From: Pictodentalium vernedei
Taxonomy: Eukaryota > Mollusca > Scaphopoda > Dentaliida > Dentaliidae
Direction: 5' to 3'
Assembly: GCA_031216915.1 (NCBI GenBank)
Contig: CM062294.1
Location: forward strand, 26,474,985 to 26,538,984
Length of the DNA: 64,000 nucleotides
In this document: positions 10,987-22,053 of the stretch, in pieces
How positions within the stretch are numbered: the first letter of the stretch is position 1
Layout: each line of letters begins with the position of its first letter
Program-made: the position numbers and the translations under genes
Notes under the pieces: generated by a model
Seen by the model: the letters and a program-made list of their open reading frames with translations, nothing else
What the model was told of the DNA's origin: nothing
Database searches by the model: none

Positions 10987-11697
10987 TCATTAAATCACAA
11001 GTGTTTGTGTTGAAATGAAGATTGAATACCCTACACATGCCATGTACATGCAGACAGTACACGAAAACATCATGAAAATCAAGGGGGTGCATGCTTTCCA
11101 TGACTGTCACGAAAAGTCTGCCTGAAAAGGGAACTAATGTAAACATTGGGGACCATCTCAATACATTCCTCAATCAAATCCTTCAAAAATATCGCAAATA
11201 TGTCACACGCAAATTTCACAGTGATGTGTCAAATATTTGGTACTTAGCAAACTTTGAATTGTGTATACAACACAATTAGACGATTAATGCTCGCTGTGAT
11301 GTGCTGTCAGTATCTGCCGAAAAGCTCCACGAGGTTCTCTCCGACAGATTCAAACAATACACACCAGTGAGCGCTACATTTAAGCAAAATTATCTTGTCG
11401 TAAAATAAATGAATCCCGTAAATTAAATTAATTTTTCACCAGTGATTTGTTGTGTTAAATTTGGATGGGTTTTGGGGATCTGATGAAACATGTCTTCAAA
11501 ATAGTCAGCGGATTAGGACTTAATTAACAAGTCCCAGTTCGCATATAACTCGATTGGACAATATACTACTATTTCGGTGCCGTCCTATCAGGATACTATA
11601 ATTAATTTTAATAAAGTCAGTTTACCCAGAGGTGGTTCATATACAACACGATTGATGCTCAGCATGATGTCCTGTCAGTATCTGCCGGAGAGCCCCA

Positions 11698-12210
11698 CAC
11701 TGCAAAAAATGTAGGTTCTCTTTAGAACCCTTACTGGTTCCAATCTTGTCCCTGAGATGGAACCAGTTCTGTTTAAACAGTATTTATTTCAAATCAAAGA
11801 AATTTATAAAGATTAACATTAAATATTAACAGAATTAAACATAAATTGAGGGGGGTTCAGCCGTAAGCTTAGAGCTTATACGAGGTTGTCTCAAATCATT
11901 ATTAAGCAAAGAAGATATGAAAAGTTGGCATATCGAATCAGTTTTGGTTCTCTTCAGAACCAAAACTGGTTCGATATGTCAACTGTTCATATCTCCTTTG
12001 TTTCAAAATGTTTGGCGACTGTGTTGAATAAGCTCCAAGTTTAGTGCTGAATCGACTTCAGTTCATGTAATATTCTGTTAAAATTGAATGCTAATCTTGG
12101 TAAATTTATTTGATTTGAAATAAATACTGTTTAAACAGAACTGGTTCCATCTCAGGGACAAGATTAGAACCAGTTTCGGTTCTAAAGAGAACCTACAGTT
12201 TTGTGCAGTG
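11698..12210. mobile_element. hAT-like MITE, 513 bp
   Basis: Left end CACTGCAAAAAATGTAGG and right end CCTACAGTTTTGTGCAGTG form inverted repeats. They are followed inward by GGTTCTCTTTAGAACC at the left and TGGTTCCATCTCAGGGAC blocks that also occur inverted. The CACTGCAAAA terminus resembles hAT ends. I could not identify a clean 8-bp target duplication. No ORF. It sits in unit 2 of the tandem repeat; units 1 and 3 lack it. Confidence 0.8.
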
Positions 12211-12415
12211 CAAGAGATTCATCCCGGCAGATTCAAGCAATACACACTCGTGAGCGCTACATTCAATCGAGATTATGTTCCTGTAAATTAAATGAATCTC
12301 GTAAATTAAAATAATTTCTCGACAATGATTTCTGGTGTTAAATTTGGAAGAATTGTTACTCAAATGCAGCCATGGCTAAAAAAACAAACAATATTCTAAA
12401 CACTCAGCAGGTTAA

Positions 12416-12656
12416 CCCTTTGCCCAATGCAGACGATATCAAAATTTATTATTTTAAATATCATTTTTTCAAATTTTTCAAACAAATTTAATAAAACCAT
12501 ATCATGTGACCCCTCGTTGGAACGAGCTCGACGAGCTTGTTCCAACGATGGGTCACATGATATGGTTTTGATGAATTTTTTTGAAAAATAATATTTTTTC
12601 AACTGCTGAACTTGCATATTACGCGGGCGGATGCGGGCAATTCGTTGGGTAAAGGG
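12416..12656. mobile_element. piggyBac-type MITE, 241 bp
   Basis: TTAA at 12412-12415 and 12657-12660 flanks terminal repeats CCCTTTGCCCAATG and CGTTGGGTAAAGGG. A TTAA target duplication with CCC-starting ends is the piggyBac signature. The centre holds a long hairpin around GGAACGAGCTCGACGAGC (about 12480-12565). No transposase. Relatives lie at 27178-27417, 41185-51065 (split) and from 53391. Confidence 0.9.
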
Positions 12657-13136
12657 TTAAGAGTTAATTAACAACTCCCAAACAATGTGACAAGGATTTT
12701 TTGAAGTAATAATATCAAGTCCCGGAACCACCAACAGTGTAAAGAGGAGTTACCCTCCGCCCCTCCCCCTCCACACACACCCCATCCTGACGTTGCTTGA
12801 CCACAATTTGTTTCAGTTTATAAGGTATTATTAACGCAGTTATTACTAACTAAAGTCAACTTATCCACAGAGCCATAACTGGATGGCGATTCATATAACA
12901 CAATTAGACGATTAATGCTCACGGCGATGTCCTGTCGGTATCTGTCGGACACCCCCAAGAGGCTCTTCCCTGCAGATTCAAACAATACACGCCAGTAAGC
13001 GCTACATTTAAACGAGATTATCTTCCTGTAAATTAAATTAAATGAATCCTGACGATTTTCTTTGTGTTATGTTGTGCTGGAGAGCCTGGGTTATTGAGAG
13101 AACACGCTAGTTTTTGTCGTCCGACATTTTAAAAAA

Positions 13137-13330
13137 TGCCAAGGATAACCGAAAATCAGAGGTTGCGTGCCATTGGTAATAATCAGAGGTTGCGTGCCAT
13201 ACTATACAAGATATAGGAGATTAAATGCCTATATTGGGTGTACTGAGGCCAAATAGGTCAATGACCAAAGGAAAATTGGGGAGAATCGGGGTAATTTCTC
13301 GTTATGTTGCAAGACTTTTTATTCAATTGA
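13137..13330 (+). pseudogene. Tc1-like transposase, N-terminal fragment
   Basis: ATG at 13137 starts MPRITENQRLRAIG, the usual first residues of one Tc1 transposase family. A 29-bp piece is then repeated (TCAGAGGTTGCGTGCCAT occurs twice, near 13156 and 13182) and the frame is lost. A later frame reads VISRYVARLF, which may be the following helix. The rest of the transposase appears at 16140-16910 on the same strand, beyond the LINE. Confidence 0.55.
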
Positions 13331-13489
13331 CAGGAGTTTACTCTATAATCTATATTCAATGGACGGGTCAGATTTGTTCTGGGTGTATTGTAAATGGTTT
13401 TGTGTTGAGAAATTATATTCAGTTAACAGGGATATACAATAAAGAGATATCCAACTAAGTGGGCTCCACTCTAGTAACACTTTGGCCAG

Positions 13490-13860
13490 CCGCTGATTTG
13501 TCGCGGTTCTCGGATGAGAAGGCCTTGGTGACCCCTGTACTCTCAACAGCTTCCCTATTCCCACGCTTCTTCTCTCCTCCCAACAACACTCGGAGACAAA
13601 TTGCTTGATGATCTCTCTTGCCCCATTCTTCCCAGTCTCTCCCATTAGCATATTAATCCTCTCCTTTGAGACTGCCACTAACCACATGTCCTTCATTCTC
13701 CCATCCCACTTCCCCATTATACTCCCAGTGAATCGTATTCTTTTAGACTGGTATTTTGGGCATTCGAGAAGAAAGTGTTCCAGGGTCTCCACCACTCCCA
13801 TATTACACATCTGGAACTCCTTTTCGCCGTGTTTCCCAAGTTTCCTTCGGCTCCAGGGAC
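13490..13860 (-). pseudogene. LINE C-terminal tail with knuckle
   Basis: The minus frame gives CNMGVVETLEHFLLECPKY, a C...H..C knuckle found at the end of many CR1/RTE-like polyproteins. It is followed by GSIMGKWDGRMKDMW, a helical GETGKNGAREIIKQFVSE segment and ERRSVGIGKLL. It is open for 155 codons although the RT upstream is lost. The same segment in reverse orientation is at 1-430, and a shorter one is at 22845-22930. Confidence 0.75.
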
Positions 13861-13931
13861 CGAGAGCTCAGCTTAAACAACAGTGACCCACAAAGGTGCC
13901 ATCAAGGTGCTCTTTAAAACCAGGCTCTCCT

Positions 13932-13999
13932 AATAAGATTAAAGACGATAATCGAAGAGTGCTATTTCGCACTCTTCGATTATCGTCTTTAATCTTATT
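13932..13999. repeat. Perfect 31-bp-arm palindrome at the RT deletion junction
   Basis: Arms 13932-13962 and 13969-13999 are exact reverse complements around the 6-nt loop TATTTC. The palindrome sits between remaining endonuclease/linker coding (14004 upward) and the C-terminal tail (below about 13920). It therefore marks the site where the reverse transcriptase is missing. No match to other palindromes in the window. Confidence 0.9.
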
Positions 14000-14169
14000 T
14001 ACTTTATTTCGTGCTTGTTGGTATTCTTCCTTTGCTACCATGGACTAATTTGCTTTCCACCCCCTCAAGTTTTCTACTTCTCCTGTATGCAGCACATTTA
14101 GCTTTTCTGCCCTTTATGACCCTTTTCAGTTCTTCGTTCACTCTGTACCCAAGTTCCCGTGTTGGCACC

Positions 14170-15414
14170 CTAATCTTTCCTACACTTCCCTTCCCTGCCT
14201 CCACTAGGCTCGCAACTATGGCATCGGCCATCGTCTGGACACTGCCCCCCCCCCCCCCTCCCTTTGTGAACGGTTGTAAGCTTTGGTTTCAATTTTTCTT
14301 CGAACTTCGCCCAGTCAGCATCCTTTTTGAGTTCCCAAATCTCCTTGAAGCTTCCTTTGCTTTTTACTAAGTTTTTTGCCCTGATCGTCACTATAATCAG
14401 GCTGTGATCACTATCCACCTCCATTTTACCCTCATCATCCACTTCTACTCCTATCACGTCCCTCCATAAATTAATATCGGTGAGAATATAGTCGATTATT
14501 GGTTTTCTGTCGTTCCTCTCCCAGGTCCATTTCCCCTTACACCTCGCGTCCCTGTTCAGAATCTTCAGACCGAGCTTATTTGTGAAGTTCAACAGCTTCC
14601 TTCCATTCCTGTTGACTTTCTTGACCTCGCCCTCTATGCCTTCTTCCTTATCACCTATGTGCCCATTGAAGTCATCCATCAGAATTATACCGAGCTCCCT
14701 GTTTTCTACTTCTTTGATTTTGAACCTTAGTATTTAGTATATCGAGTCATTCCACTCGGGTTTGCTTCCCTCCGCCGCACAGTACACAATCCCAAGGGCA
14801 ATACTCTTGTTTCTTAGATTGATCTTTACCCATCCAGTTACTTTCGATACCTCAGCAGAGGTGCTGACATCTTCCAGGTCTGTGATCAGCGACGGTTTTA
14901 AATCCTCTTAAATGTACATGTCTACCCCTCCCCCTTTTCTTGCCTTCCGTTTACCGAACACCTATCCACACGCACCCCCTTAATTGGTCTCGTGTCTTAC
15001 CCACGTCTCCCTTAAGCCCATGACATCAAAGTCCCCTGCCGCGATCAATATCGCAATTTCACTTACATTCCGGTGGAGACTCTGGATGTTGCTATAACCC
15101 ATTTTCAGGGTACCGAGATTCATTGGCTTCTGCCTACTGGTCTCATTGTTTTCTGGCGCTAGCCTTGGTAAACTTATTCTGTCTCCCTCGCTCTTGTTCA
15201 CCCCACCTGTGTCCACTCTTGTTATACTTGCCCCTGGCCTCCCACCCCGCTCCTCTCCAAAAAAGACTCCGCTAACCTTGAATCTTATCCCCCAATACCC
15301 GTTCCCCATCCTGCTAAGATGCAGCCCGTCACGTCCGTACACGCTCGCGTTGCCCCAAAAAGGGTCCCAATGGTCGATAAAGAATATCCCCGGGTCAATA
15401 CAGTAGTCCTCCAC
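14170..15414 (-). pseudogene. Esterase C-term fused to LINE endonuclease
   Basis: The frame 15414-14980 runs without a stop from the esterase DGLHLSRMG block through a linker into MGYSNIQSLHRNVSEI and GLRETWVRHETN, the start of the endonuclease. Further pieces follow after frame breaks: a WVKINLRNKSIALGIVY strand near 14760-14830, DDFNGHIGD (14679-), IIDYILTDI, and the catalytic SDHSLIIVTI near 14400. The shared frame indicates one polyprotein. A poly-C run near 14244-14257 breaks the downstream frame. Confidence 0.8.
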
Positions 15415-15863
15415 TCCTCATTCAGCGCCAAAATCCTTGAGTTCCGTTCGTCCTCACCTCCAAGGACATGGAGTACCCCGGATACAACTACTCTTGCATT
15501 CCCACTAATTAAACCTCTATACGACTCCACCAAACTTACTGACCTTCTCTCCCTAATATTGTTGGTCCCCACATGGACCACCACTACCGATTCCGATCCT
15601 GACCCTGCCACAATACCATCTACCCGGTCCCTCAGATCCTCCACCTTCGCCCCCGGAAAGCACAAGACTGTTCGATTAGAACTATCAGGAACACAAACCA
15701 CATTGTCAATCCCGCGTACAGTGCTACCCCCCGCTGCAACTAATTTTTTTCTTCCCCCAGTCCCTATATCATCTGCAACTCGCCTCGTTTTGCATTCCTC
15801 TGGCCCCCTCTTTCTCTTCACCGCCCTCCTTGCTCCATCTGGCCTATCAACATCAGCAGACAC
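15285..15863 (-). pseudogene. LINE SGNH-hydrolase (esterase) domain
   Basis: The 192-codon frame contains AAGGSTVRG (nucleophile Ser, block I), FPGAKVEDL (block II Gly) and VVVHVGTNNI (block III Asn). Block V, YGRDGLHLS with the Asp/His pair, is at 15314-15345 in the frame that overlaps from 15414. A frameshift near 15410 therefore separates it from the rest. All four catalytic positions are present. Esterase domains of this type are known in ORF1 proteins of CR1-like LINEs, where a lipid or membrane role is suspected but not proven. Position 1 of family GDS is GGS here. Confidence 0.8.
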
Positions 15864-16139
15864 CTCTAACCTTCAATGTTCTCATCGCTCTCATCCACAT
15901 GGGTATCGGAATCTAACACACTGAACCTGTTCTCTAAACACCGCCTTGCAACCTTGACAGCCTTACGCCGACTCTGGTCAGACTCTACGTTTGCATGAGA
16001 CTGGGCTCCAGATGAGCTGGCTGTTGTGTTCGGAGTCACTGTGGCCCTATTTACCGCCTCGTTGGAAGGTACTGATCCACTGGATCTACTGCCGACCGAC
16101 CGCGTTCAGGTCGACCAAGAGTTTTATTACCCCTGCACA

Positions 16140-16912
16140 AGACCCCTGCACAAGACCTACACATCAGGACGTCTCACTTGCGGGATCGCTTCCTTCCGGC
16201 GACGAGGGTAGCAGCAATTACTCCTGGTAGAACTAACAACAGAATCAGTGAACAAACTGTCCGCAACAGAGTCGCTGAACACGGCATCCGAAGTAGGCGT
16301 CCATACCACGGACCATCCTTACCCAACGTCACCGTACCGTCAGAATGGAATGGGTTCGTCAACTTCGTCGGCGTATTCGCTGGACTCAGCAGCGTTGGAG
16401 AACAGTTCTTTTTAGTGATCAATCACGATTTTGTCTACGACGCGCTGATGGTAGTGTAATAGTGTATCGCCGACGAGGAGCACGGTTTTCTGATGTTTGC
16501 GTGTGGGAATGTGACCGTTTCGGCGAGGGAAGTGTAATGGTTTGGGCAGAAATTTCCTTGCATCATCGGACGCAGTTGATCTTCATCGATGGGAGTCTGA
16601 ATGGACCGCGATATAGGGGCGAAATTCTTAACGCTCTTGTTGCCCTGTTGTTCAACGCTAACGTCGGATTGCAGTTATTCCAACAAGACTGTCACTTGGC
16701 ACGTATCTGTTGTGACTTTCTTGAGGAGCAGAGCATCGAACTTCTTCCCTGGTCCCCACTTTCGCCAGATTTGTCGTCAATCGATCATCTTTGGCCTCAC
16801 TTGGACCGTGCGGGTACGACTTTATGATCTTTAGACGCTGGGCGATTTACGTAATGTTCTAAGGCAGGTGTGTAAGGCAATACCACAGGATGACATTCAG
16901 AGACTAACTTGA
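16140..16912 (+). pseudogene. Tc1-like transposase, main part
   Basis: The frame from about 16155 reads HLRDRFLPATRVAAITPGR, then RISEQTVRNRVAEHGIRSRRP (second helix-turn-helix). After a frameshift near 16350 it reads WRTVLFSDQSRFCL (first catalytic Asp), GEGSVMVWAEIS, QLFQQDCHLAR (second Asp) and SPDLSSIDHLW, where the family has a Glu and this copy an Asp. Length from the second HTH to the end is normal. The N terminus is separated from it by about 2.8 kb containing the LINE. Broken by at least one frameshift. Confidence 0.85.
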
Positions 16913-17343
16913 CAGGTCCGTGCGCCGTCGTTTGTTTTCTTTTTTAACGCAAAACATTTTGTTTGCTTTAACAAGAGTTTGGGAGAAATACAAACTGTGA
17001 GCCGATGAGAGGAGCTACTGTCAAACGTTTGAGGCTTGCTAAGTGGGCGGAGATATTTGATATTGATGTCACGATAACATTTGACACTGCGTTTACTTTT
17101 GCACAATTGTCATCTGCATTGTTTGTCAAAAAAAAAACAAAACAAATAAAAACCACCGAGGTCAGGTGATTCGTATTTTTTTTTTTTTGCAGTTGTGAGT
17201 AATTTCATTTTAATGTTATGAAATAAACTACTGCGCTGCTCACATTCGAATCGGTTCAATGGCAATACTTCTTTACCGTTAAGATATTTGAAAAAGGCAA
17301 ACATACAGTACATTGTATATCAACTCTTTACCCAATATAATGG
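16913..17343. other. Non-coding interval
   Basis: Contains A and T homopolymer runs (17130-17145, 17178-17190). It probably includes the 3' flank of the Tc1 relic, but I could not identify a matching terminal repeat. No feature. Confidence 0.5.
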
Positions 17344-18399
17344 TCAAAACCAGCCAGTACTATTCAAACTCAACTTAAGAACCCTTGTTAGAGTTGATGT
17401 TAGTGAATTCCAAAAATGAAAACATATTCCTAAACCTGCAGCATACGGGAGCAAGTCCAATATTGGAAACGTGAGGCTTTCTAATTCTACCAGGGGGATA
17501 TTCCTTACATGACGTTGATGAAGGCCAATCACTGCCATCATACCAGGATTCCCGAGAAGTTCCTCTGGCCTAGGGTAGGTGGACGGATCACAGTAAACTA
17601 CCACCCCACCCACAACAGGAAAAGGACAAGTTGTAGGTCGACCACAATTAAGGGAGAGAACCTCCCTAGCTGACAAATTGGGTTTTCGGAACCTTTGGCG
17701 AACCCTATCTAAATCAAAATGAGTGTCCACCAGATTCATGGAACACGATTCCCTGGAAGATCTAGCTGGAGAAAAGCCTGGAGGGACTCCCGACAAAGCA
17801 CTAGCTGTCGGAACAGCAGGAGGAAGACCTGGATTACCTACGACCATTGGACTAACTACTGAGGAAATGACAGGAAAAACGACTGACAGACCCTCCGAGG
17901 AATGAGATATGGTTGGGGAGACTGGACGAGGCACTAACTGACCCCCCCCCCCCAGGAACTAACTGTGGGAGTCGCCGAAGCAAAAATGGGGGGGGGGGGG
18001 GGGGAACTTCCGAGAGACCATTAGCCGAAGAAGTAAGTCTAGCGGGAGAAAATACGGAAGAAACCGCCGAGGAATCTCCCACTGAAGATCTGCGACTGAG
18101 CAGGCAGGCACCTCCACCACCATTCGTGACCAAATATGCGATGTCACAACCAAATTCTCGTGGGGTTCCAGGGAGTGAAAAATCCTCCCTGGCCACTGTT
18201 TGGCGTTTTGAAGGGGGTGACACCGGAGACGTCACCCTGGAACTGCAATCTGGGATACACTGAGCCATTAGTTTGGGTACCCCCTGAGGCACTCGCTTCT
18301 GGGGCTTTTGAAACCTATTTCCCGAGGGACGTGATCTCCTCGTCTCCCCAATTTTAATTTGAAGGAACATTAAAATCCTCCAATGCACAAACCCACCTG

Positions 18400-18703
18400 G
18401 CGTAGCCAGGTGATCTAAACTTCCTGCAGGAGGGAATTGAGTACTTGGCACCCACTTGAAAAGACCTCTCAACTCCTGTTTGTCAGAAAACACTGTTACC
18501 TGAGCCCCTGTGTCAAAGAGAGCATCTAATTGGACATTTTCTAATATCACTGGTACTGTATAGTACAACGAAGTATCCACTTGGTTGATCGTTATACTAT
18601 CTGGCATCTCATTTAATGTCTCCTCTTTTGGGAAGAATTGTCCAGGGAATTTGTCCCTAGCAATGACAGGATTATGGCCTATATTTAAATCTGGATTCGG
18701 CAA
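18400..18703 (-). pseudogene. Retropepsin-like aspartic protease
   Basis: Within the 283-codon frame 18703-17852, residues about 45-70 read VILENVQLDALFDTGAQVTVFSD. The DTGA active-site triad is at 18505-18516. Substrate-binding flap and hydrophobic-Gly motifs are not obvious afterwards. The remainder of the frame crosses poly-G/C runs (17942-17952 and 17989-18003) and looks like spill-over. In an intact element it would process gag-pol. Confidence 0.75.
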
Positions 18704-18855
18704 ACGGCCTACATTTCCGACTCGTTCTCGTTTAAATTATCATCCGAATCGTCCGTAATTTTGACCATTGGCGAAATTCGGGTATTGGGGTCATTTGGTG
18801 ACCCTGATGGTGTAGAAGATTTTGAAGCTGACCGATTACTTGGATTTCTGGAAGG

Positions 18856-18897
18856 TCACTTTCTTGAAAAATGGGACATCGACCCACATGTCCAACA
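18856..18897 (-). pseudogene. gag zinc knuckle, last Cys mutated to stop
   Basis: The minus frame reads CWTCGSMSHFSRK followed by TGA. CX2CX4HX4C predicts Cys at the stop position, so a TGC or TGT codon has become TGA. This is the nucleic-acid-binding knuckle between capsid and protease. Confidence 0.65.
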
Positions 18898-19153
18898 ACC
18901 CCTCCTCCCATGTAACTCCTTGATCTATTTAGAGTCTGACCTGGTTCAATCAACTGGGGAATTCTTTATGGTCAGGGTAGCCATACTGTCATTTGAATTT
19001 GATAATACTGTGCCAATTGATCTAAATTCAGTGATTGTTTCTCCAGAAAATTTCTTAAATTCAGTTACTAATCCAGACACAACACTTTGGGTATATCCTA
19101 AGGCTGGGGCCTATTGTATTGGGTCGTACTGATGGAGTAGGCACCCGAGCAGA

Positions 19154-19709
19154 CTACACACGGGGATGTGAGTTATCCCATGAAAGGGGTGCAATCTGAG
19201 TCGGACCCCTGGGTTCTGGAGCTAATTCTCTCACATTTCCATAAATAGCCAAAGTTGTGTGTTGAAACCATTTAATTTGATCGATAGCTTCTTCGACTGT
19301 TTTCGGACGTTGATTTGCTGCGTAATGCCCGGCCCCTTTATCTAGGACACCATGGCAGAAACGCATGACGGCCTGGCGAAACATGTGTTCTTCGGGCAGA
19401 TGCCCAAATGCTTTTTCGGCCATTGTCAAAATCTGATCAGCCCATTCTTCTATGGTCATGTCCTGCAAATTGCATGAACTTCATTCGAAATGTTTGCCAG
19501 CTGGTGGTCCCATTATATTCTAAGCTCCTGGGAAGGTTAGGCATCCTACGATGATACTTATTGTCCGGGTCCCTCATCTCTCGCATTCGGGGACGTTGTC
19601 CCCCAAATTGACGGTACACAGGTTGGGGGTCATTGGCATACCTCTCACCCCTCCCCCACCTGTACCCTTGTGGACGATAAGCATCTCCTTCCCCATAAGG
19701 CTGGTACAC
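19154..19709 (-). pseudogene. gag capsid-like domain
   Basis: Two overlapping frames (19709-19437 and 19468-19154) form one domain. They read MPNLPRSLEYNGTTSWQTF, then after a frameshift near 19460 DMTIEEWADQILTMAEKAF, HMFRQAVMRFCHG and TVEEAIDQIKWFQH. This order (a FxG..dW..F start, an AFxxLP step, and a terminal helix with IKxxQ) is the retrotransposon gag fold that assembles the particle shell. One indel breaks it. Confidence 0.7.
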
Positions 19710-20480
19710 ACGAGGGGGTGGGTCAGAAGCATATCTATATCGGCCTTGGGGAAGCCAGCGATTTTCTTGAAAGTCATCTTTGTAATTTGCCTCCCCCTCC
19801 TTTCCTCAAAAAGGGTTTATTCTGCCTAACCGGGCGTCTATCCTCAAACCCCCCCCCCCCCCCCCATCTAGTCATGTTGGGATTCACCTCCTGTCTGTTG
19901 AGTATTGGATTGGGTGAAACTCTGTCTCTACCACCATTCCCACCATTTTGGAAAGCATCATAATCAGAATCCACCGATTCATCAGGTGGTGGAGGGTCAA
20001 TTTCAAAAGTAGCAGCTTCTGGGACTGGACCCGGTCTATTTGGAAACAGAACTTTGAAATGGCCTGCCTCTAATATGCCAAGCAGGTGTTCATGAGGGAT
20101 CGTCACAGGACTCCCTATTCTCCCCCACTGTATTTCGCGATGCTCGGTGGCGGGGTGGGGGGGGGGGGCGCTCAGGTCGAGACCAAGGTGGAGCACAGGA
20201 TTTTCCCCCACCCTGGAAAGCGCCAAAGGCCACTCACTCCTTCCCTTCGCTGACAAACTTGACCCCCGGCTTCAATGCATCTAGAACAATTTGAACGGGG
20301 ATTTTCATCTCCCGGAGCATGTGGGGCGAAATTGATAGTACTCAAAAGGGCCCTGATTACCTTTACACCAGGAACCTCTCTCAGAGTGCTTTCTGAAAAG
20401 TTTCCTAACTGAGCACATTTTTGCACCAGCTGGCGAGCTCTGGGGACATCGACAACCCCAGGTAAGGCAAAAAATCCCAT

Positions 20481-21049
20481 GAAATCACATGTATTTATAT
20501 AAATTTGTGGTTCGGGAACACCAGGTGTCCGATTCTGATCGTGTGTAACAGCCGTAGCTATTTTTCCTCACCAAAATAATTTTGTCAATATCGACAACAA
20601 AATGAGAAAAAATATTTCATTTGGGAAATTCCCAACAATGTGACAAAAAAAAAAAAAAATACAAAATAAAGGCAGAAAAAAAAACAAAACAATATTGCAA
20701 AATAAATAGAAAACATTTCAAAAGAAATTTACATTAGATGGGTAAGTGAAAAAAGACTAGATTAACTGCGATTAAAATTGGGGGGTTCGTGTGTCAACAA
20801 GACAACTTGAAAAGTTTCAGGCGTCAGTCCACACAAATTCGGTATTATCGTTGCGCCAATGGGGTAATTTTGGGGGGTATAATCTTAATCTACTAATAAA
20901 TATCTATACCACACTTTACCAAATAGTTACAAGCTCATCAAGTGGGTTATTTCCTCCAACGGACGGGTACTTTTAACTCATCTAATGATACAATCAGCAA
21001 CCAGATAACAACGAATTGGTTTCGAATTGAATGGTTTCACGCACCGAAG
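20481..21049. other. A-rich non-coding interval
   Basis: Contains long A runs (20644-20660, 20680-20695) and no supported ORF. An LTR would be expected upstream of the gag relic, but I could not find a second copy of this sequence in the window. Confidence 0.5.
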
Positions 21050-22053
21050 GCGCGTAGGGACTGTTTGGGGAGCAAGTCCCTTTCGACCCTCTTTGACAGT
21101 TTAGCGCCGTTTATGGCGTTTGTTTTTCTTTTGGGGTGGAGGTGGCTGGGAAGGAGAGAGAGTAGTGCTTGTTGGTGTAGTTGGGCTGCTAATGATGGAG
21201 TTCTGACTATGGTGGAATGGTCTAGTCCTGGCTGCTTCAGGAGTGCATGTTGCTTCAGGAGTGATGTGGCTGGCGCGCTGTTCCAGGGGTGCTATGGTGT
21301 TCTTGGTGCGTTCAGCTGACTCTTTCTTTGTATTTCTGATTTCATCCCTATGCTGCGTATTTGCTGTAACAGTATGCGTGCCTGATCCTGGTCCGGAAGG
21401 AGGGTTGAGATTGGAAAGGGAGACTTCAGAGAGCCCGTTTCCATTTCCGTCTCCGACACGCTGGTGACATCGCCATCCTCCAGGTTGCCCCTCAGAGGAG
21501 AGGCAGCTGGGGAGTGGATGGGAGTTACAGGAGTTGGGGGAGGGGATAGTAGTGGCCTCCTCCGTCCTCTCTTCCGCCTTCTCTTCCTTCTTCCTTTTCA
21601 GGAACGATTCCAGCCGCCGGGCATTCCGGCGCCTGGTGGATGGGCTCCTTTTCTTCTTGTTCTTCTTTTCAGGGCAGGTCCAGGCTTCTTCGGGTGAGGA
21701 CCAATGTGAGAGGGGCTCCTCTCACCAATTGTGCTACCTCTCCCCGAAGAAGGTGTGGCGGTGTTCTCCTCAGAGTCAAACTCCAGCATCAGGGGGACAC
21801 TCTTGCCTCTTGTCTGGATAGTCCAGTTGAGAGGGCAAGAGACGCCCAGAGCTGACAAAGCTTTCTGTAGGTTGGTTGATAGATCCAAAGTAGCCATCGT
21901 GAATGCTTTGTGGTCGTTCAGGTGGTGTTCACACTCTGAAGTTAGAGGTGCGAATGTGAAAATGAATGGAAAATGGAATGGGTTTCCTCTTCTGGGTCCA
22001 GTATACATACCTCTCTCCTGGTGACGTCTATACCACTCTCTTGGTGACGTCAC
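21050..22053 (-). pseudogene. Basic ORF1-like protein, unrecognised family
   Basis: The minus frame from 22053 gives a polar segment with a LSTNLQKALSALGVSCPLNW-type helix and acidic FDSEEN. After a frameshift near 21660 comes a very basic KKKRSPSTRRRNARRLESF motif, then a Ser/Thr/Pro-rich tail to about 21120. A Lys/Arg-rich RSPS..R.RRAR..FL motif is common in ORF1-like proteins of invertebrate retroelements, which is why I list it as element-derived. No endonuclease or RT adjoins it. Two CTCTC..GGTGACGTC motifs (about 22013-22052) lie at its 5' end. Confidence 0.4.

Larger units (their letters stand above)
11260..13085. repeat. About 370-bp tandem repeat, three units, with insertions
   Basis: Three diverged copies of one sequence start near 11260, 11636 and 12893. 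Each has ATATACAACAC..GAT, a GTCAGTATCTGCCG stretch, AGATTCAA.CAATACAC and GAGCGCTACATT, then an AT-rich part. Unit 1 is about 376 bp. Unit 2 is expanded by the MITE at 11698-12210, the piggyBac MITE at 12416-12656 and about 110 bp of C-rich sequence near 12720-12830. Unit 3 is cut near 13085. No coding capacity. Confidence 0.75.
13460..16115 (-). mobile_element. CR1-like LINE: SGNH esterase + endonuclease, RT deleted
   Basis: A minus-strand non-LTR element, read from about 16115 to 13460. It starts with an acidic/polar N-terminal frame (near 16090-15875), then an SGNH-esterase domain, an endonuclease and a C-terminal knuckle. The reverse transcriptase is missing: endonuclease sequence ends at about 14004, and after a 68-bp palindrome only the extreme C terminus (13860-13490) remains. 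It lies within a Tc1 relic. Fragments of the same family are at 1-487, 22845-22930 and 28254-28376. Confidence 0.8.
17344..20480 (-). mobile_element. Ty3/gypsy-like LTR retrotransposon relic (gag-protease)
   Basis: Read from 20480 down: a Cys-containing N-terminal segment, a Gly/Pro-rich stretch with poly-C/G runs, a capsid-like gag domain, one zinc knuckle, then a retropepsin with DTGA. After the protease an unrecognised Pro/Ser-rich 196-codon frame (17934-17344) follows. There is no reverse transcriptase or integrase where they should follow, so the element is truncated or replaced. I found no direct LTR pair. Family assignment rests on gag and protease only. Confidence 0.65.

Noticed and set aside
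15319-15924. 201-codon plus-strand ORF
   Set aside because: Exact antisense of the SGNH esterase coding region; Thr/Ser/Pro-rich shadow.
17852-18263. Gly/Pro-rich proteins on either strand
   Set aside because: Produced by poly-C and poly-G runs (17942-17952, 17989-18003); no protein family signal.
20481-21049. 5' LTR of the gypsy-like relic
   Set aside because: No matching second LTR, no TG...CA pair and no primer-binding site that I could support.
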